Source: Paracoccus sigandri
GTDB taxonomy: Bacteria > Pseudomonadota > Alphaproteobacteria > Rhodobacterales > Rhodobacteraceae
NCBI RefSeq assembly: GCF_003709565.1
Contig: NZ_QNRC01000001.1
Span: forward strand, 62,001-126,000
Direction of reading: 5' to 3'
Length of the DNA: 64,000 nt
Shown: positions 1-8,350 of the stretch, in pieces
How the letters are laid out: each line of letters starts with the position of its first letter
How positions within the stretch are numbered: the first letter of the stretch is position 1
Made by a program: the position numbers and the translations under genes
The notes under the pieces: model-generated
Database searches by the model: none
Seen by the model: only the letters and a program-made list of their open reading frames with translations
What the model was told of the DNA's origin: nothing

Positions 1-30
1 GGAGGGTATTTGGGCAACGAAGAAACGGCC
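1..30 (-). repeat. Short intergenic repeat, family B, cut by the window edge
   Basis: This stretch reads as TTCGTTGCCCAAATACCC on the minus strand, just past the soxG stop. The copy at 63237-63298 carries almost the same block (TTCGTTGCCGAAATACCC) next to a GC-rich hairpin. Only the AT-containing half is present here because the window begins inside the element. The two similar copies show it is a dispersed repeat; a role at transcript ends is inference. Confidence 0.5.
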
Positions 31-49
31 GGGCGGGGCCTGGGCCGCG

Positions 50-568
50 TCAGCGGGGCGCGAGGGTGCTGCCGGGAAGGGCGGCGTTCTTCAGGATCAG
101 CGCCAGGTAGTCGGCGGTCGAGCGGAAGCCGATCACCCGGAAGCCGTCGGCCAGGCGCCAGAACCCCACCGCCACCTGCGCCGCGCGCGAGCGGCGCAGC
201 CCGTCGGGCGGCAGCGCGGCCAGGTCGGTGGGCGAGAGCTTGGCGATCACGTCCGCCGCATGGCGGCCGGTCACGTCGAAGACCGCCCGCATGTCCGAGA
301 CATCGGCCAGCAGCGCATGTTCGCCGGCCAGGGCCTGTTCCAGCGCGGCCAGGGCCTCGGGCAGGTCCGCGGCGGGCAGGACCAGCAGCAATTCGTCCGG
401 CGACATCCAGCCGAGGCTGCGGCTGCCGTCGCCGGTGATGCGTGCGACATCGGGCAGCGCCAGCCCGGCGGCCTCGGCGATGGCCTCGCCCGCGCAGTCC
501 AGATCGGCGCGGATCTGGATCATGCCCAGCCCGTCCACGCGGGCAACCTGTGCCAGGGTCTCAGCCAT
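50..568 (-). CDS. soxG: Sarcosine oxidase, gamma subunit
   Basis: This 172-residue protein is the gamma subunit of heterotetrameric sarcosine oxidase, the cytoplasmic enzyme that oxidatively demethylates sarcosine to glycine with transfer to tetrahydrofolate. It has the GcvT-like fold of SoxG, with segments such as 'SLGWMSPDELLLVLP' and 'FDVTGRHAADVIAKLSPTDL' matching the family. Length is normal. The ATG overlaps the end of soxA by 8 nt, so translation is probably coupled and subunit stoichiometry shared. It is the last gene of the operon, and a repeat element lies just downstream. The call rests on both family resemblance and position. Confidence 0.93.
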   Translation of the reverse strand: MAETLAQVARVDGLGMIQIRADLDCAGEAIAEAAGLALPDVARITGDGSRSLGWMSPDELLLVLPAADLPEALAALEQALAGEHALLADVSDMRAVFDVTGRHAADVIAKLSPTDLAALPPDGLRRSRAAQVAVGFWRLADGFRVIGFRSTADYLALILKNAALPGSTLAPR

Positions 569-3494
569 TGGCGCGCGCTCCTTCCTTGTCGTAGAAGACC
601 GGATCGACGATCCGCGCCTTCATCACCTCGCCCGAGGGCAGCGGGAATTCCAGCTCCTGCCCCATCCGTTCCGGCCCGTGCCGCACCAGCCCCATCGCGA
701 TCGGCCTGTCCAGCGTCGGCGAATGATAGCTGGAGGTCACCCGCCCCTGGGTCTTCTTCTGGCCGTTGGCGTTCACGCCCTGGTCGACCGCATAGGCGCC
801 GTCCGGCAGCACCCTGCCGTCGAGGCTTTCCAGCCCCACCAGCCGCCAGCGCGCGCCGTCGGTCATGTGGCTGCGGGCATGGGCGCGCTTGCCGATATAG
901 TCGGGCTTCTTCCTCGAGATCGCCCAGCCCAGGCCCAGGTCCTGCGGGATCGCCGTGCCGTCGGTTTCGTCGCCGATCATGATGAAGCCCTTTTCGGCGC
1001 GCATCACATGCATGGCCTCGGTCCCGTAGGGGGTCACGCCCAGGTCGCGGCCCGCCTCGTGCAGCCTTTCCCACAGTTCCAGCCCGCGCCCCGCCGGCAC
1101 GGCGACCTCGAAGCTGAGTTCGCCCGAGAAGCTGATGCGGAAGACGCGGGCGGGGATGCCGGCCAGCTGCCCTTCGGCGAAACCCATGAAGGGCAGCGCC
1201 TCGGGCGACAGGTCGATGTCGCCGCCAAGCCGTTCCAGCAGCGTGTGGGCCTTGGGGCCGGCGACGGCGACCTGGGCGAATTGCTCGGTCAGGTTGGCGG
1301 TGAAGACCTTCCAGTCCCACCATTCGCATTGCAGCCAGTCCTCCATATGGCCGTGGATGCGTTCGGCCCCGCCGGTGGTGGTGTGGCAGAGCCATGTGTC
1401 CTGGGACAGGCGCACGACCACGCCGTCGTCGATCAGGAAGCCGTTCTCGTTGCACATGATGCCATAGCGGCACTTGCCCACCGGCAAGGTGGACATCATG
1501 CCGGTATAGATCATGTCGAGGAACCGCCCCGCATCCGGCCCCTTCACGACGATCTTGCCCAGGGTCGAGGCGTCCAGCGTGCCGACCGAACCCCGCACGG
1601 CCAGGATCTCGCGGTTGACCGCCGCATGGCGATCCTCGCCGGCGCGGGGATAGCAATAGGGGCGGCGCCAGTGGCCGACGGGCTCCCACGAGGCGCCGTG
1701 GCGGTCGTGCCAGCCATGCATCGGGGTCTTGCGCAGGGGCTGGAAGGCCTCGCCCCGCGCGTCGGCGGCGATGGTGGCAAGGGTCAGCGGCGCATAGGGC
1801 GGCCGGAAGGTGGTGGTGCCGGTCTGCGGGATCGGCTGGTTCAGCGCCCCGGACAGGATCGCCAGGCCGTTGATGTTGCTGACCTTGCCCTGGTCGGTGG
1901 CCATCCCCAACGTGGTGTATCGCTTGGTATGTTCCACCGAGGCATAGCCCTCGCGCGCGGCCAGCTCGACATCGCTGACCTTCACGTCGTTCTGGAAATC
2001 CAGCCACATCTTCGCGCGCGCCTTGGCGCCGGCATTCTGCGGCATCACCCAGACCGGCAGGGTGGGCCCTTCGTCACGTTCCAGATCGCCCGCGCAGCGC
2101 AGATCGCCATTGGCGGCGCCGGTGGCGCTGGCCATGGCCTGGCCGTCCGCCCCCAGCGGCGGGCGGTCGGGATCGGGGCGGAACATCGCCTGGCCCTCGT
2201 CCCAGGTCAGCTTGCCGCCGCAATGGCTGAACAGGTGGACGACCGGGGACCAGCCGCCCGACATGGCGACCACATCGCAATCATAGCCGCCGGTCACATG
2301 GCCGTCGCCCGACTGGCGGCAGATCGCCACGCCCTCGACATGGCGCGACCCGCGCACCCTGGCGATGCCCGAGCCGGTGACCACATCGACGCCGCGTTCG
2401 CGGACCGCATCGGGCAGCGGGCCGGTGGCATGGGGGCGGGCGTCGATGACGGCGGCCAGGTCCAGCCCGGCATCCAGCGCGACCAGCGCCGTGCGATAGG
2501 CGTCGTCGTTATTGGTCACGACCAGGAGGCGCTGGCCGGGCGCCACGCCGTAATCGACGATGAAATCCCGCACGGCCGAGGCCAGCATGACCCCCGGCAC
2601 GTCGTTGCAGGCGAAGGCCAGCGGGCGTTCCAGCGCGCCGGTGGCGGCGATCACATGGCCCGCCCGGATCCGCCACAGCCGCTGGCGCGGGATGCCCTGG
2701 TTGGGATCGTGATCGGCCAGCGATTCACGGGCCAGCAGATAGCCGTGATCGTAAAGCCCGGTCGCCATCGTGTTGCGGCGCAGGGTGACGTTGTCGCGCC
2801 CGCGCAGGTCGTCCAGCAGCGCGGCGATGGCGGCCTCGCCCTCGGGCCCGTGATCGACCGGGGTGCGGCCGCCCCAATGCGGGTTCTGTTCCAGCACGAT
2901 CACCCGGCCGCCCCTGTCGGCCGCCGCGCGCGCGGCCTGCAGCCCGGCGATGCCGCCGCCCACCACGACCAGGTCGGCATGGGCATAGGCCTGTTCATAG
3001 CGGTCCGGGTCGCGTTCCGCCGGCGCGCGGCCCAGGCCGGCGCTGCGGCGGATCAGCGGCTCGAACAGGTGTTTCCAGGCGGCACGGGGATGGATGAAGG
3101 TCTTGTAATAGAAGCCCGCCGGCAGCAGGGGCGCCAGCCAGCTGTTCACCGACATCAGGTCGGCATCCAGCGAGGGCCAGCAGTTCTGGCTGCGCAGCAC
3201 CATGCCCGGCACCAGCGGCGTGGTCGTGGCGCGCTGGTTCGGCTCGAACCGGCCGCCCTGGCCCAGCCCGAACAGCGCATTGGGTTCCTCGGCGCCCGAG
3301 GCGAGGGGGCCGCGCGGGCGGTGATACTTGAAGGACCGGCCCATCATCATCTGGCCATTGGCCAGAAGCGCCGAGGCCAGCGTGTCGCCGGTCACCCCGC
3401 GCAGGTGGCGGCCGTCGAAGCGGAAGGGCAATTGCCAGGCGCGGTCGATCAGGCGGCCGCCCTTCGGCAGCCGGAAGGGGCGGGTATGGGTCAT
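561..3494 (-). CDS. soxA: Sarcosine oxidase, alpha subunit
   Basis: This 977-residue protein is the large subunit of heterotetrameric sarcosine oxidase. Residues about 10-95 form the N-terminal ferredoxin-like fold without cluster cysteines. A dinucleotide-binding segment follows at about 174-205 ('LVVVGGGIAGLQAARA'), which holds NAD+ in this family. The C-terminal 370 residues are a GcvT/aminomethyltransferase-type domain that binds tetrahydrofolate and accepts the methyl group. The size is typical. The start ATG overlaps the soxD stop by 4 nt and the 3' end overlaps soxG by 8 nt. The protein works with SoxB in the cytoplasm; electrons pass to oxygen through the flavins. Confidence 0.96.
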   Translation of the reverse strand: MTHTRPFRLPKGGRLIDRAWQLPFRFDGRHLRGVTGDTLASALLANGQMMMGRSFKYHRPRGPLASGAEEPNALFGLGQGGRFEPNQRATTTPLVPGMVLRSQNCWPSLDADLMSVNSWLAPLLPAGFYYKTFIHPRAAWKHLFEPLIRRSAGLGRAPAERDPDRYEQAYAHADLVVVGGGIAGLQAARAAADRGGRVIVLEQNPHWGGRTPVDHGPEGEAAIAALLDDLRGRDNVTLRRNTMATGLYDHGYLLARESLADHDPNQGIPRQRLWRIRAGHVIAATGALERPLAFACNDVPGVMLASAVRDFIVDYGVAPGQRLLVVTNNDDAYRTALVALDAGLDLAAVIDARPHATGPLPDAVRERGVDVVTGSGIARVRGSRHVEGVAICRQSGDGHVTGGYDCDVVAMSGGWSPVVHLFSHCGGKLTWDEGQAMFRPDPDRPPLGADGQAMASATGAANGDLRCAGDLERDEGPTLPVWVMPQNAGAKARAKMWLDFQNDVKVSDVELAAREGYASVEHTKRYTTLGMATDQGKVSNINGLAILSGALNQPIPQTGTTTFRPPYAPLTLATIAADARGEAFQPLRKTPMHGWHDRHGASWEPVGHWRRPYCYPRAGEDRHAAVNREILAVRGSVGTLDASTLGKIVVKGPDAGRFLDMIYTGMMSTLPVGKCRYGIMCNENGFLIDDGVVVRLSQDTWLCHTTTGGAERIHGHMEDWLQCEWWDWKVFTANLTEQFAQVAVAGPKAHTLLERLGGDIDLSPEALPFMGFAEGQLAGIPARVFRISFSGELSFEVAVPAGRGLELWERLHEAGRDLGVTPYGTEAMHVMRAEKGFIMIGDETDGTAIPQDLGLGWAISRKKPDYIGKRAHARSHMTDGARWRLVGLESLDGRVLPDGAYAVDQGVNANGQKKTQGRVTSSYHSPTLDRPIAMGLVRHGPERMGQELEFPLPSGEVMKARIVDPVFYDKEGARANG

Positions 3495-3841
3495 TCTGCT
3501 TGCGTCCAGTCGGCGGCGTTCGGGGCGGGGGTCCAGTCGGGGCGGGCGGCCTTGATCGCGGCGGTGATCTCATCGGGCGGATGCGGGGTCTGCGCCCTGT
3601 AGGTGCCGAAGACCTGCAGCGTCGCGGTGTCGCGGGCGGCAAGGAACCACTTGCCGCAGCCATAGGCGTGGCGCCAGCGTTCGAAATGCACGCCCTTGGG
3701 GTTCTGGCGCGCGAAAAGGTAATCCTCGAAGGCCTGGTCCGAGCCGCCGGGCCCCACGCGCTTCAGATGCGCCTCGCCGCCCGGCTGGAGTTCGGTTTCC
3801 TCGGCTTTGACGCCGCAATAGGGGCAGGTCAGGGTCAGCAT
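3491..3841 (-). CDS. soxD: Sarcosine oxidase, delta subunit
   Basis: This 116-residue protein is the small zinc-binding delta subunit. The N-terminus 'MLTLTCPYCGVKAEE' supplies a CxxC pair; a later His and 'YGCGKWF' Cys complete the metal site seen in SoxD structures. The motif 'FARQNPKGVHFERWRHAYGC' is diagnostic of the family. The stop overlaps the soxA start by 4 nt. The ATG lies inside the sequence ATGCTGA, whose TGA would end a putative upstream ORF, an arrangement compatible with translational coupling. Typical SoxD proteins are about 90-115 residues, so length is normal. Confidence 0.95.
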   Translation of the reverse strand: MLTLTCPYCGVKAEETELQPGGEAHLKRVGPGGSDQAFEDYLFARQNPKGVHFERWRHAYGCGKWFLAARDTATLQVFGTYRAQTPHPPDEITAAIKAARPDWTPAPNAADWTQAE

Positions 3842-4071
3842 CGGGGCAGGTCCTCGGCAAACAAAGGGAAGGCGTCCGTCCTGGGCGCCCGGCCGGACGG
3901 CCGATGCCAGCCCGGCCGCGGGGGCCCGGACTGGCGCATGGTCTGGACAGGGAAGCGGATCGGCCCGCCGGCGCCCGCCTTCGGCGGCAGGCCCGGCAGG
4001 CCCATCGCGGCCAGCATGCCGCGCGCCCCGCCGGCCATCGGGCGGCGGGGGGACAGATCCAGGGACGGCAC
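3835..4071 (-). CDS. Putative small ORF overlapping the soxD start
   Basis: This open frame of 78 codons (GTG start at 4071; alternative ATG at 4038 gives 67) fills the gap between the small membrane protein gene and soxD. It ends with TGA inside the soxD initiation sequence ATGCTGA. The predicted product is proline/glycine/arginine-rich, with stretches such as 'GMLAAMGLPGLPPKAGAGGP' and 'RFPVQTMRQSGPPRPGW'. By eye the third codon position is almost always G or C while the second is clearly poorer, which is the coding pattern of this genome. I do not recognise a family. It may be a coupled microprotein or only a GC-rich spacer; no ribosome site is obvious. Confidence 0.35.
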   Translation of the reverse strand: MPSLDLSPRRPMAGGARGMLAAMGLPGLPPKAGAGGPIRFPVQTMRQSGPPRPGWHRPSGRAPRTDAFPLFAEDLPRC

Positions 4072-4097
4072 GTCCCCGGACCTGCTGGCTATTCGCG

Positions 4098-4118
4098 GCG
4101 CCGGAGAAAGCCCGGCGC
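4098..4118 (-). terminator. GC hairpin after the small membrane protein gene
   Basis: Arms GCGCCGG and CCGGCGC enclose a 7-nt loop just after the stop codon at 4127. There is no T-run on the minus strand, so it may instead be an RNA-stabilising or attenuating hairpin that lowers expression of soxDAG relative to the upstream genes. This is inference from position. Confidence 0.35.
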
Positions 4119-4126
4119 GAATGGCG

Positions 4127-4357
4127 TCACTCGACCGGAGCCATGGTATCGTCGGCCGGCGCTGCCGGATCGGCCATCGGGTCGGCAGCAGGATCGGCCA
4201 GCGGGTCGGCGGCAGGATCGGCAGGGGCCTCGACAGCAGCCGGCGCATCGACGGTTGCATCGGTTGCCGCGTCGTCTCCACCTCCGATGAAGAAGAACAG
4301 CAGGGCCACGACCACGACGACCGCGCCGATGATGATATAGAGTCGGTTGTTGTCCAT
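4127..4357 (-). CDS. Small single-pass membrane protein inside the sarcosine oxidase operon
   Basis: This 76-residue protein has six N-terminal residues (MDNNRL), one strong transmembrane helix at about 7-24 ('YIIIGAVVVVVALLFFFI'), a short Gly/Asp linker and an acidic Ala/Pro/Asp tail. The tail contains imperfect repeats of the type PADPxADPAAD, and the underlying DNA repeats with a period near 30 nt. The ATG has a good upstream AGGGA. It sits between soxB and soxD, where the sarcosine oxidase genes are normally adjacent. I do not recognise a family. The tail would face the periplasm or cytoplasm depending on topology, which the sequence does not settle. Function is unknown. Confidence 0.75.
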   Translation of the reverse strand: MDNNRLYIIIGAVVVVVALLFFFIGGGDDAATDATVDAPAAVEAPADPAADPLADPAADPMADPAAPADDTMAPVE

Positions 4358-4448
4358 ATTCGTCCCTTTCGGTCTGCAGTTAGACAGAAACCGAATGGTA
4401 TCCGGCCAACCAGGGTTCCAATGCGAAATGCCATCGGCGGAACCATGC

Positions 4449-5714
4449 CTAATGCGCCACGCCGGCGGCGACGGATTCGTCGATGAAGCGCCCCTCGCGG
4501 AAGCGGTTCAGCCCGAAATCCGCGGCCAGCGGGCCCGGCCTGCCCTGCGCCACCAGCTCCGCCATGGCCCAGCCGGAACCGGGGATCGCCTTGAAGCCCC
4601 CGGTTCCCCAACCGCAATTGACGAAGATGTTACCCACCGGCGTCGCCGACAGGATGGGAGAGCGGTCGCCGGTCATGTCCACGATGCCGCCCCATTGCCG
4701 CAGCATCTTCAGCCGCGAGATCATCGGGAATGTCTCCACCAGCGCGCGGACGGTTTCCTCGACATGGTGCCAGCTGCCGCGCTGGGTGAAGTTGTTGAAC
4801 CCGTCGGTGCCGCCGCCGATCACCATCTCGCCCTTGTCGGATTGCGACAGGTAGCCGTGGACGGTGTTGGCCATCACCACCACGTCCATGCAGGGCTTGA
4901 TCGGTTCCGAGACCAGCGCCTGCAGGGCGACGCTTTCGATCGGCAGGCGGAAGCCAGCCATTTCGGCCAACTGGCTGGAATGGCCGGCGACGACCAGCGC
5001 CAGCTTCCCGCAGCCGATGCGGCCCTTGCTGGTATCGACGGCGCGGACCTGGCCGCCTTCGGTCTCGATCCCCGTGACCTCGCAATTCTGGATGATGTGC
5101 ATCCCCATGTCGGAACAGGCCCGCGCATAGCCCCAGGCCACCGCGTCATGCCGCGCCGTGCCGCCGCGCGGCTGATAAAGCCCGCCGAGGACCGGATAGC
5201 GCGGCCCGTCCAGGTTGATGATCGGCACCAGCTCCTTCAGCCGGGCGGGCTCGATCCATTCGGTGGCCACGCCCTGCAGGTGGTTGGCATAGGCCGTGCG
5301 CTTGTAGCCCCTGACCTCGTGCTCGGTCTGGGCCAGCATGATCAGCCCGCGCGGGCTGAACATCACGTTGTAGTTCAGGTCCTGCGACAGGGTTTCATAG
5401 AGCTGCAGCGACTTGTCATAGATCGCCGCCGAGGGGTCCTGCAGATAGTTCGACCGGATGATCGTCGTGTTGCGCCCGGTATTGCCGCCGCCCAGCCAGC
5501 CCTTCTCGATCACCGCGACATCGGTGATGCCGAAATTGCGGCCCAGGTAATAGGCCGTGGCCAGCCCGTGCCCGCCCGCGCCGACGATCACCACCTGATA
5601 GCGGTCGCGGGGCTGGGGGCTGGTCCAGGCGCGGGTCCAGCCGGAATGCTGGCGCAGGGCCTCTCGGGCGATGGCGAAGACGGAATAGCGGCGGGAAGGC
5701 ATGGGGTTCGGCAT
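4449..5714 (-). CDS. soxB: Sarcosine oxidase, beta subunit
   Basis: This 421-residue flavoprotein of the DAO/glycine oxidase family is the catalytic subunit of sarcosine oxidase. The FAD-binding GxGxxG segment lies at about 41-52 ('VVIVGAGGHGLA'). The 'GGNTGRNTTIIRSNY' block and 'TARHDAVAWGYARA' are typical of SoxB; the His in the latter (about residue 189) corresponds to the region that carries covalent FMN in this family. The ATG at 5714 has an AGGGA ribosome site six bases upstream; an in-frame ATG at 5702 is a weaker alternative. It is the first gene of the operon and diverges from ccmI across a 193-nt gap that should hold the promoters. Confidence 0.96.
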   Translation of the reverse strand: MPNPMPSRRYSVFAIAREALRQHSGWTRAWTSPQPRDRYQVVIVGAGGHGLATAYYLGRNFGITDVAVIEKGWLGGGNTGRNTTIIRSNYLQDPSAAIYDKSLQLYETLSQDLNYNVMFSPRGLIMLAQTEHEVRGYKRTAYANHLQGVATEWIEPARLKELVPIINLDGPRYPVLGGLYQPRGGTARHDAVAWGYARACSDMGMHIIQNCEVTGIETEGGQVRAVDTSKGRIGCGKLALVVAGHSSQLAEMAGFRLPIESVALQALVSEPIKPCMDVVVMANTVHGYLSQSDKGEMVIGGGTDGFNNFTQRGSWHHVEETVRALVETFPMISRLKMLRQWGGIVDMTGDRSPILSATPVGNIFVNCGWGTGGFKAIPGSGWAMAELVAQGRPGPLAADFGLNRFREGRFIDESVAAGVAH

Positions 5715-5907
5715 ATCGGTCCCTGACTGGCTTCAGCCCAACATGAAGCGATGGCCGTTCCGGCTCAAGACTTCTTGCGGCGGATCGCGGCAGAATCCGA
5801 CCGGGGCGGCGGGGCGGCGCCGGTTTCGCGGGCCCGCCCCTGCGGCATGGTTGCGCTTTCGGTTCGCGCGATTCCCGACTAGGACTGGGCCAAGCTGGAG
5901 GTAAGCG

Positions 5908-7146
5908 ATGTTCTGGATACTCTGCGCGGCGCTGGTGGTGATCGTCATGGTGGCGGTGATGATGCCGTTCCTGCGCGCGCGCGATGCGGCCCAGCCCGCG
6001 GCCGCCTATGACCTGCGCGTCTATCGCGATCAGCTGCGCGAGGTCGACCGCGACCTGGAGCGCGGCGTCATCGGCGCCGACGAGGCCGCCCGCCTGCGCA
6101 TCGAGATCGGCCGCAAGGTGCTGGAGGCCGACCGCCACCTGTCCGACGCGCCGGGGTCCTCGGGGCGCGGCACCCTGATCGGCGCGGCGCTGGTGCTGGT
6201 GGTGCTGATCGGCGGCGCGGTCGCGCTCTATCTGCGCGAGGGGATGCCGGGGGCGCCGGACCAGCCGCTGCTGCAACGCTTCGCCGATGCGCAGGCCGCC
6301 TATGACAGCCGCCCCAGCCAGGCCGAGGCCGAGGCCGGCGCCCCCGCCCGGCAGGCCCTGCCCGAGCCCGACGAGGATTACCTGCGGCTGATCGAGCAGC
6401 TGCGCGAGGCCGTGGCGCGCAATCCCGACGATATCGAGGGGCTGGCGCTGCTGGCGACGCATGAATTGCGGCTGGGCAATATCGGCGCGGCGCGCGACGC
6501 GCAGGCGCATCTGGTCCAGCTGCGCGGCGACCAGGCCAGCGCCGACGACCTGGTGCGCCTGGCCACGCTGATGATCGAGGCCGCCGGCGGGCTGATCACC
6601 CCCGAATCCGAACAGGTGCTGGCCCGCGGCCTGCAGCGCCAGCCCGGCCATCCGCAGGGCCGCTATCTGCTGGGGATGATGCAGCTTCAGAACGGCCGGC
6701 CCGACCGCGCCTTCCCGATCTGGCGCCGCCTGCTGGAGGAAGGACCCGAAACCGCGCCCTGGATCCCCTCGATCCGCGCGGCGATCGGCGACCTGGCATG
6801 GTATGCGGGCGTGCCCGACTATCAGCCGCCCGCGCCCCGCCCCGCCCCCGGCCCTGCCGTGCCGCAGCCCGGTCCCGATGCCGATGCGCTGGCCGCGGCC
6901 GAGGACATGACGCCGGAAGAGCGCCAGCAGATGATCGAGGGCATGGTCGTGCAGCTGGAAACCCGGCTGGCCGAACAGGGCGGCAGCCCGCAGGAATGGG
7001 GCCGGCTGATCTCGTCCCTGGCGGTGCTGGGCGAGACCGCGCGCGCCGCCGAGATCTGGGCCGATGCGCAGCAGGTCTTCGCCGACTCGCCCCCGGCGCT
7101 GGCCGTGGTCCGGGCCGCGGCGCAGCAGGCGGGGCTGGTCGAATGA
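5908..7146 (+). CDS. ccmI: c-type cytochrome biogenesis protein CcmI
   Basis: This 412-residue membrane protein helps deliver apocytochrome c to the haem ligation machinery (CcmFH) in the periplasm. A first transmembrane helix (about 1-22) is followed by a cytoplasmic coiled segment with the family signature 'YRDQLREVDRDLERGVI', then a second helix at about 87-108. The rest is periplasmic: TPR-like repeats to about residue 300, a Pro-rich linker, and a C-terminal globular part. A GGAGG site precedes the ATG. The stop overlaps the ruvX start (ATGA). The other ccm genes are not in this window. Confidence 0.92.
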   Translation: MFWILCAALVVIVMVAVMMPFLRARDAAQPAAAYDLRVYRDQLREVDRDLERGVIGADEAARLRIEIGRKVLEADRHLSDAPGSSGRGTLIGAALVLVVLIGGAVALYLREGMPGAPDQPLLQRFADAQAAYDSRPSQAEAEAGAPARQALPEPDEDYLRLIEQLREAVARNPDDIEGLALLATHELRLGNIGAARDAQAHLVQLRGDQASADDLVRLATLMIEAAGGLITPESEQVLARGLQRQPGHPQGRYLLGMMQLQNGRPDRAFPIWRRLLEEGPETAPWIPSIRAAIGDLAWYAGVPDYQPPAPRPAPGPAVPQPGPDADALAAAEDMTPEERQQMIEGMVVQLETRLAEQGGSPQEWGRLISSLAVLGETARAAEIWADAQQVFADSPPALAVVRAAAQQAGLVE

Positions 7147-7622
7147 TCCACGAGGACATGGCCGACTTCGCCGCCGCCCTGCCCGGTCCGGGGGCGCTGG
7201 CGGGGCTGGACCTGGGCACCAAGACCATCGGCGTGGCGGTCAGCGATTCGATGCGGCAGGTGGCCTCGCCGATCACCGTCATCAAGCGGCGCAAGTTCAC
7301 GCTGGACGCCGCCGAGCTGCTGGCCATCGCCGGGGATCGCGGGCTGGTCGGGCTGGTGCTGGGCCTGCCGCGCAACATGGACGGCAGCGAAGGCCCGCGC
7401 GCGCAATCCACCCGCGCCTTCGCCCGCAACCTGTCGCGCCTGACCGACCTGCCGATCGGCTTCTGGGACGAGCGCCTCTCGACCGTCGCCGCCGAGCGCG
7501 CGCTCCTGGAGGCCGACACCTCGCGCAAGCGCCGGGCCGAGGTGATCGACCAGGTCGCGGCGGGCTATATCCTGCAAGGCGCGCTGGACCGGCTGCGGCA
7601 CCTGTCGCCGCCGCGCGGGTAA
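7143..7622 (+). CDS. ruvX: Putative pre-16S rRNA nuclease / Holliday junction resolvase-like protein
   Basis: This 159-residue protein belongs to the YqgF/RuvX family (RNase H fold), which finishes the 5' end of 16S rRNA in E. coli. Family motifs are clear: 'LDLGTKTIGVAVSD' with the catalytic Asp near residue 22, 'GLPRNMDGSEGP' in the middle, 'WDERLSTVAAERAL', and a final 'DQVAAGYILQ' containing the last acidic residue. I place the start at 7143 because its ATG overlaps the ccmI stop in ATGA and this gives the usual family length; a longer upstream frame has no family resemblance. A short GC hairpin lies about 40 nt downstream. Confidence 0.92.
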   Translation: MIHEDMADFAAALPGPGALAGLDLGTKTIGVAVSDSMRQVASPITVIKRRKFTLDAAELLAIAGDRGLVGLVLGLPRNMDGSEGPRAQSTRAFARNLSRLTDLPIGFWDERLSTVAAERALLEADTSRKRRAEVIDQVAAGYILQGALDRLRHLSPPRG

Positions 7623-7663
7623 CACCCGCGCACGGCGCTCCCGGCCAAGCGGCAGCGTCCGGG

Positions 7664-7678
7664 ACGGGCTTCGCCCGT
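7664..7678 (+). terminator. Short hairpin after ruvX
   Basis: Arms ACGGGC and GCCCGT close a three-base loop 42 nt after the ruvX stop. No clear T-run follows, so termination here is only plausible. It separates the ccmI-ruvX pair from the next small gene. Confidence 0.35.
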
Positions 7679-7771
7679 TCGGTCCCGCCCGTTCGGCCCC
7701 GCCTGCCGGCACGCCTTGCCGCGCCGCCTTTGTCCGGGGCAACATGGCGCGACCAGATCACGGGGCCATCC

Positions 7772-7990
7772 ATGACCGACAGCCAAGCCGCGCCGCTTTC
7801 CCCTTGCGTGAACATCTGCGTCATGCACCCGCGCGAGGGGCTCTGCGTCGGCTGCCTGCGCACGATGGATGAGATCATCGCCTGGGGCAGCCTGACCAAC
7901 GCCCGGCGGCGCGAGATCATGGCGGAACTGCCCGCCCGCAAGCCGCGGATCGGCAAGCGGCGCGACCGGGGCATCCCGAGCGCGCGCTGA
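7772..7990 (+). CDS. DUF1289 domain-containing small protein
   Basis: This 72-residue protein fits the DUF1289 family of small Cys-rich proteins. It has the characteristic 'SPCVNICVMHP' and 'GLCVGCLRTMDEIIAW' with four cysteines in a C-x3-C-x(8)-C-x2-C pattern that suggests metal or Fe-S binding, followed by a helix and a basic tail ('RKPRIGKRRDR'). I chose the ATG at 7772 because it gives the family-sized product; the longer upstream frame is not conserved-looking. The biochemical role of the family is unknown. It is convergent with cbpM. Confidence 0.85.
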   Translation: MTDSQAAPLSPCVNICVMHPREGLCVGCLRTMDEIIAWGSLTNARRREIMAELPARKPRIGKRRDRGIPSAR

Positions 7991-8005
7991 AGCGGTGGAA
8001 ATGCC

Positions 8006-8350
8006 TCAGTCCAGCCGGATCCGCACCCGGCGCACATTGCTGCCGACGCGGTGGCGCACCTCGTCGGGCTCCGAGGCGACCGCCTGCATCAGCGCCCGCA
8101 TGTCGCCGCGCATGGTGTTCAACTGGTCGATCAGCGACATCACCATGGCCAGCGCGTCGTCCTGCAGCTCGTAGCATTCGCTGAGGTCGCACAGCAGCTG
8201 CAGCCGGGCCAGGTCGGCCTCGCGATAGGCGGGACCCTGGGGCGTGGCCAGCGGCGACACGACCCGCGCCCGCACGAAGGCGCCGAGGCGCGAGGCGGTC
8301 AGGTCGGCGACGATGGCGATGGTCTCGGCCTCGGAATAGTGGCGGCTCAT
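8006..8350 (-). CDS. cbpM: Chaperone modulator CbpM-like protein
   Basis: This 114-residue protein resembles CbpM, a MerR-like three-helix regulator that binds the J-domain of CbpA and blocks its action on DnaK. The segment 'YREADLARLQLLCDLSECYEL' is typical of the winged-helix part, and a long C-terminal helix follows. Its ATG overlaps the cbpA stop by one base (TGATG), so the two are co-translated, which is the classic cbpAM arrangement. That pairing is the main reason for the name; sequence similarity to E. coli CbpM is only moderate by eye. Confidence 0.8.
   Translation of the reverse strand: MSRHYSEAETIAIVADLTASRLGAFVRARVVSPLATPQGPAYREADLARLQLLCDLSECYELQDDALAMVMSLIDQLNTMRGDMRALMQAVASEPDEVRHRVGSNVRRVRIRLD

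Noticed and set aside
228-3602. Very long plus-strand open frame opposite soxA/soxG
   Set aside because: It is the GC-rich antisense shadow of the sarcosine oxidase genes, rich in Arg/His/Gly/Ala with no family resemblance. The minus-strand products are clear.
4361-4386. Imperfect hairpin upstream of the 4127 membrane protein gene (TCGGT...ACCGA)
   Set aside because: The arms need a bulge and the position relative to the start is unremarkable; could be a binding site but evidence is too thin.
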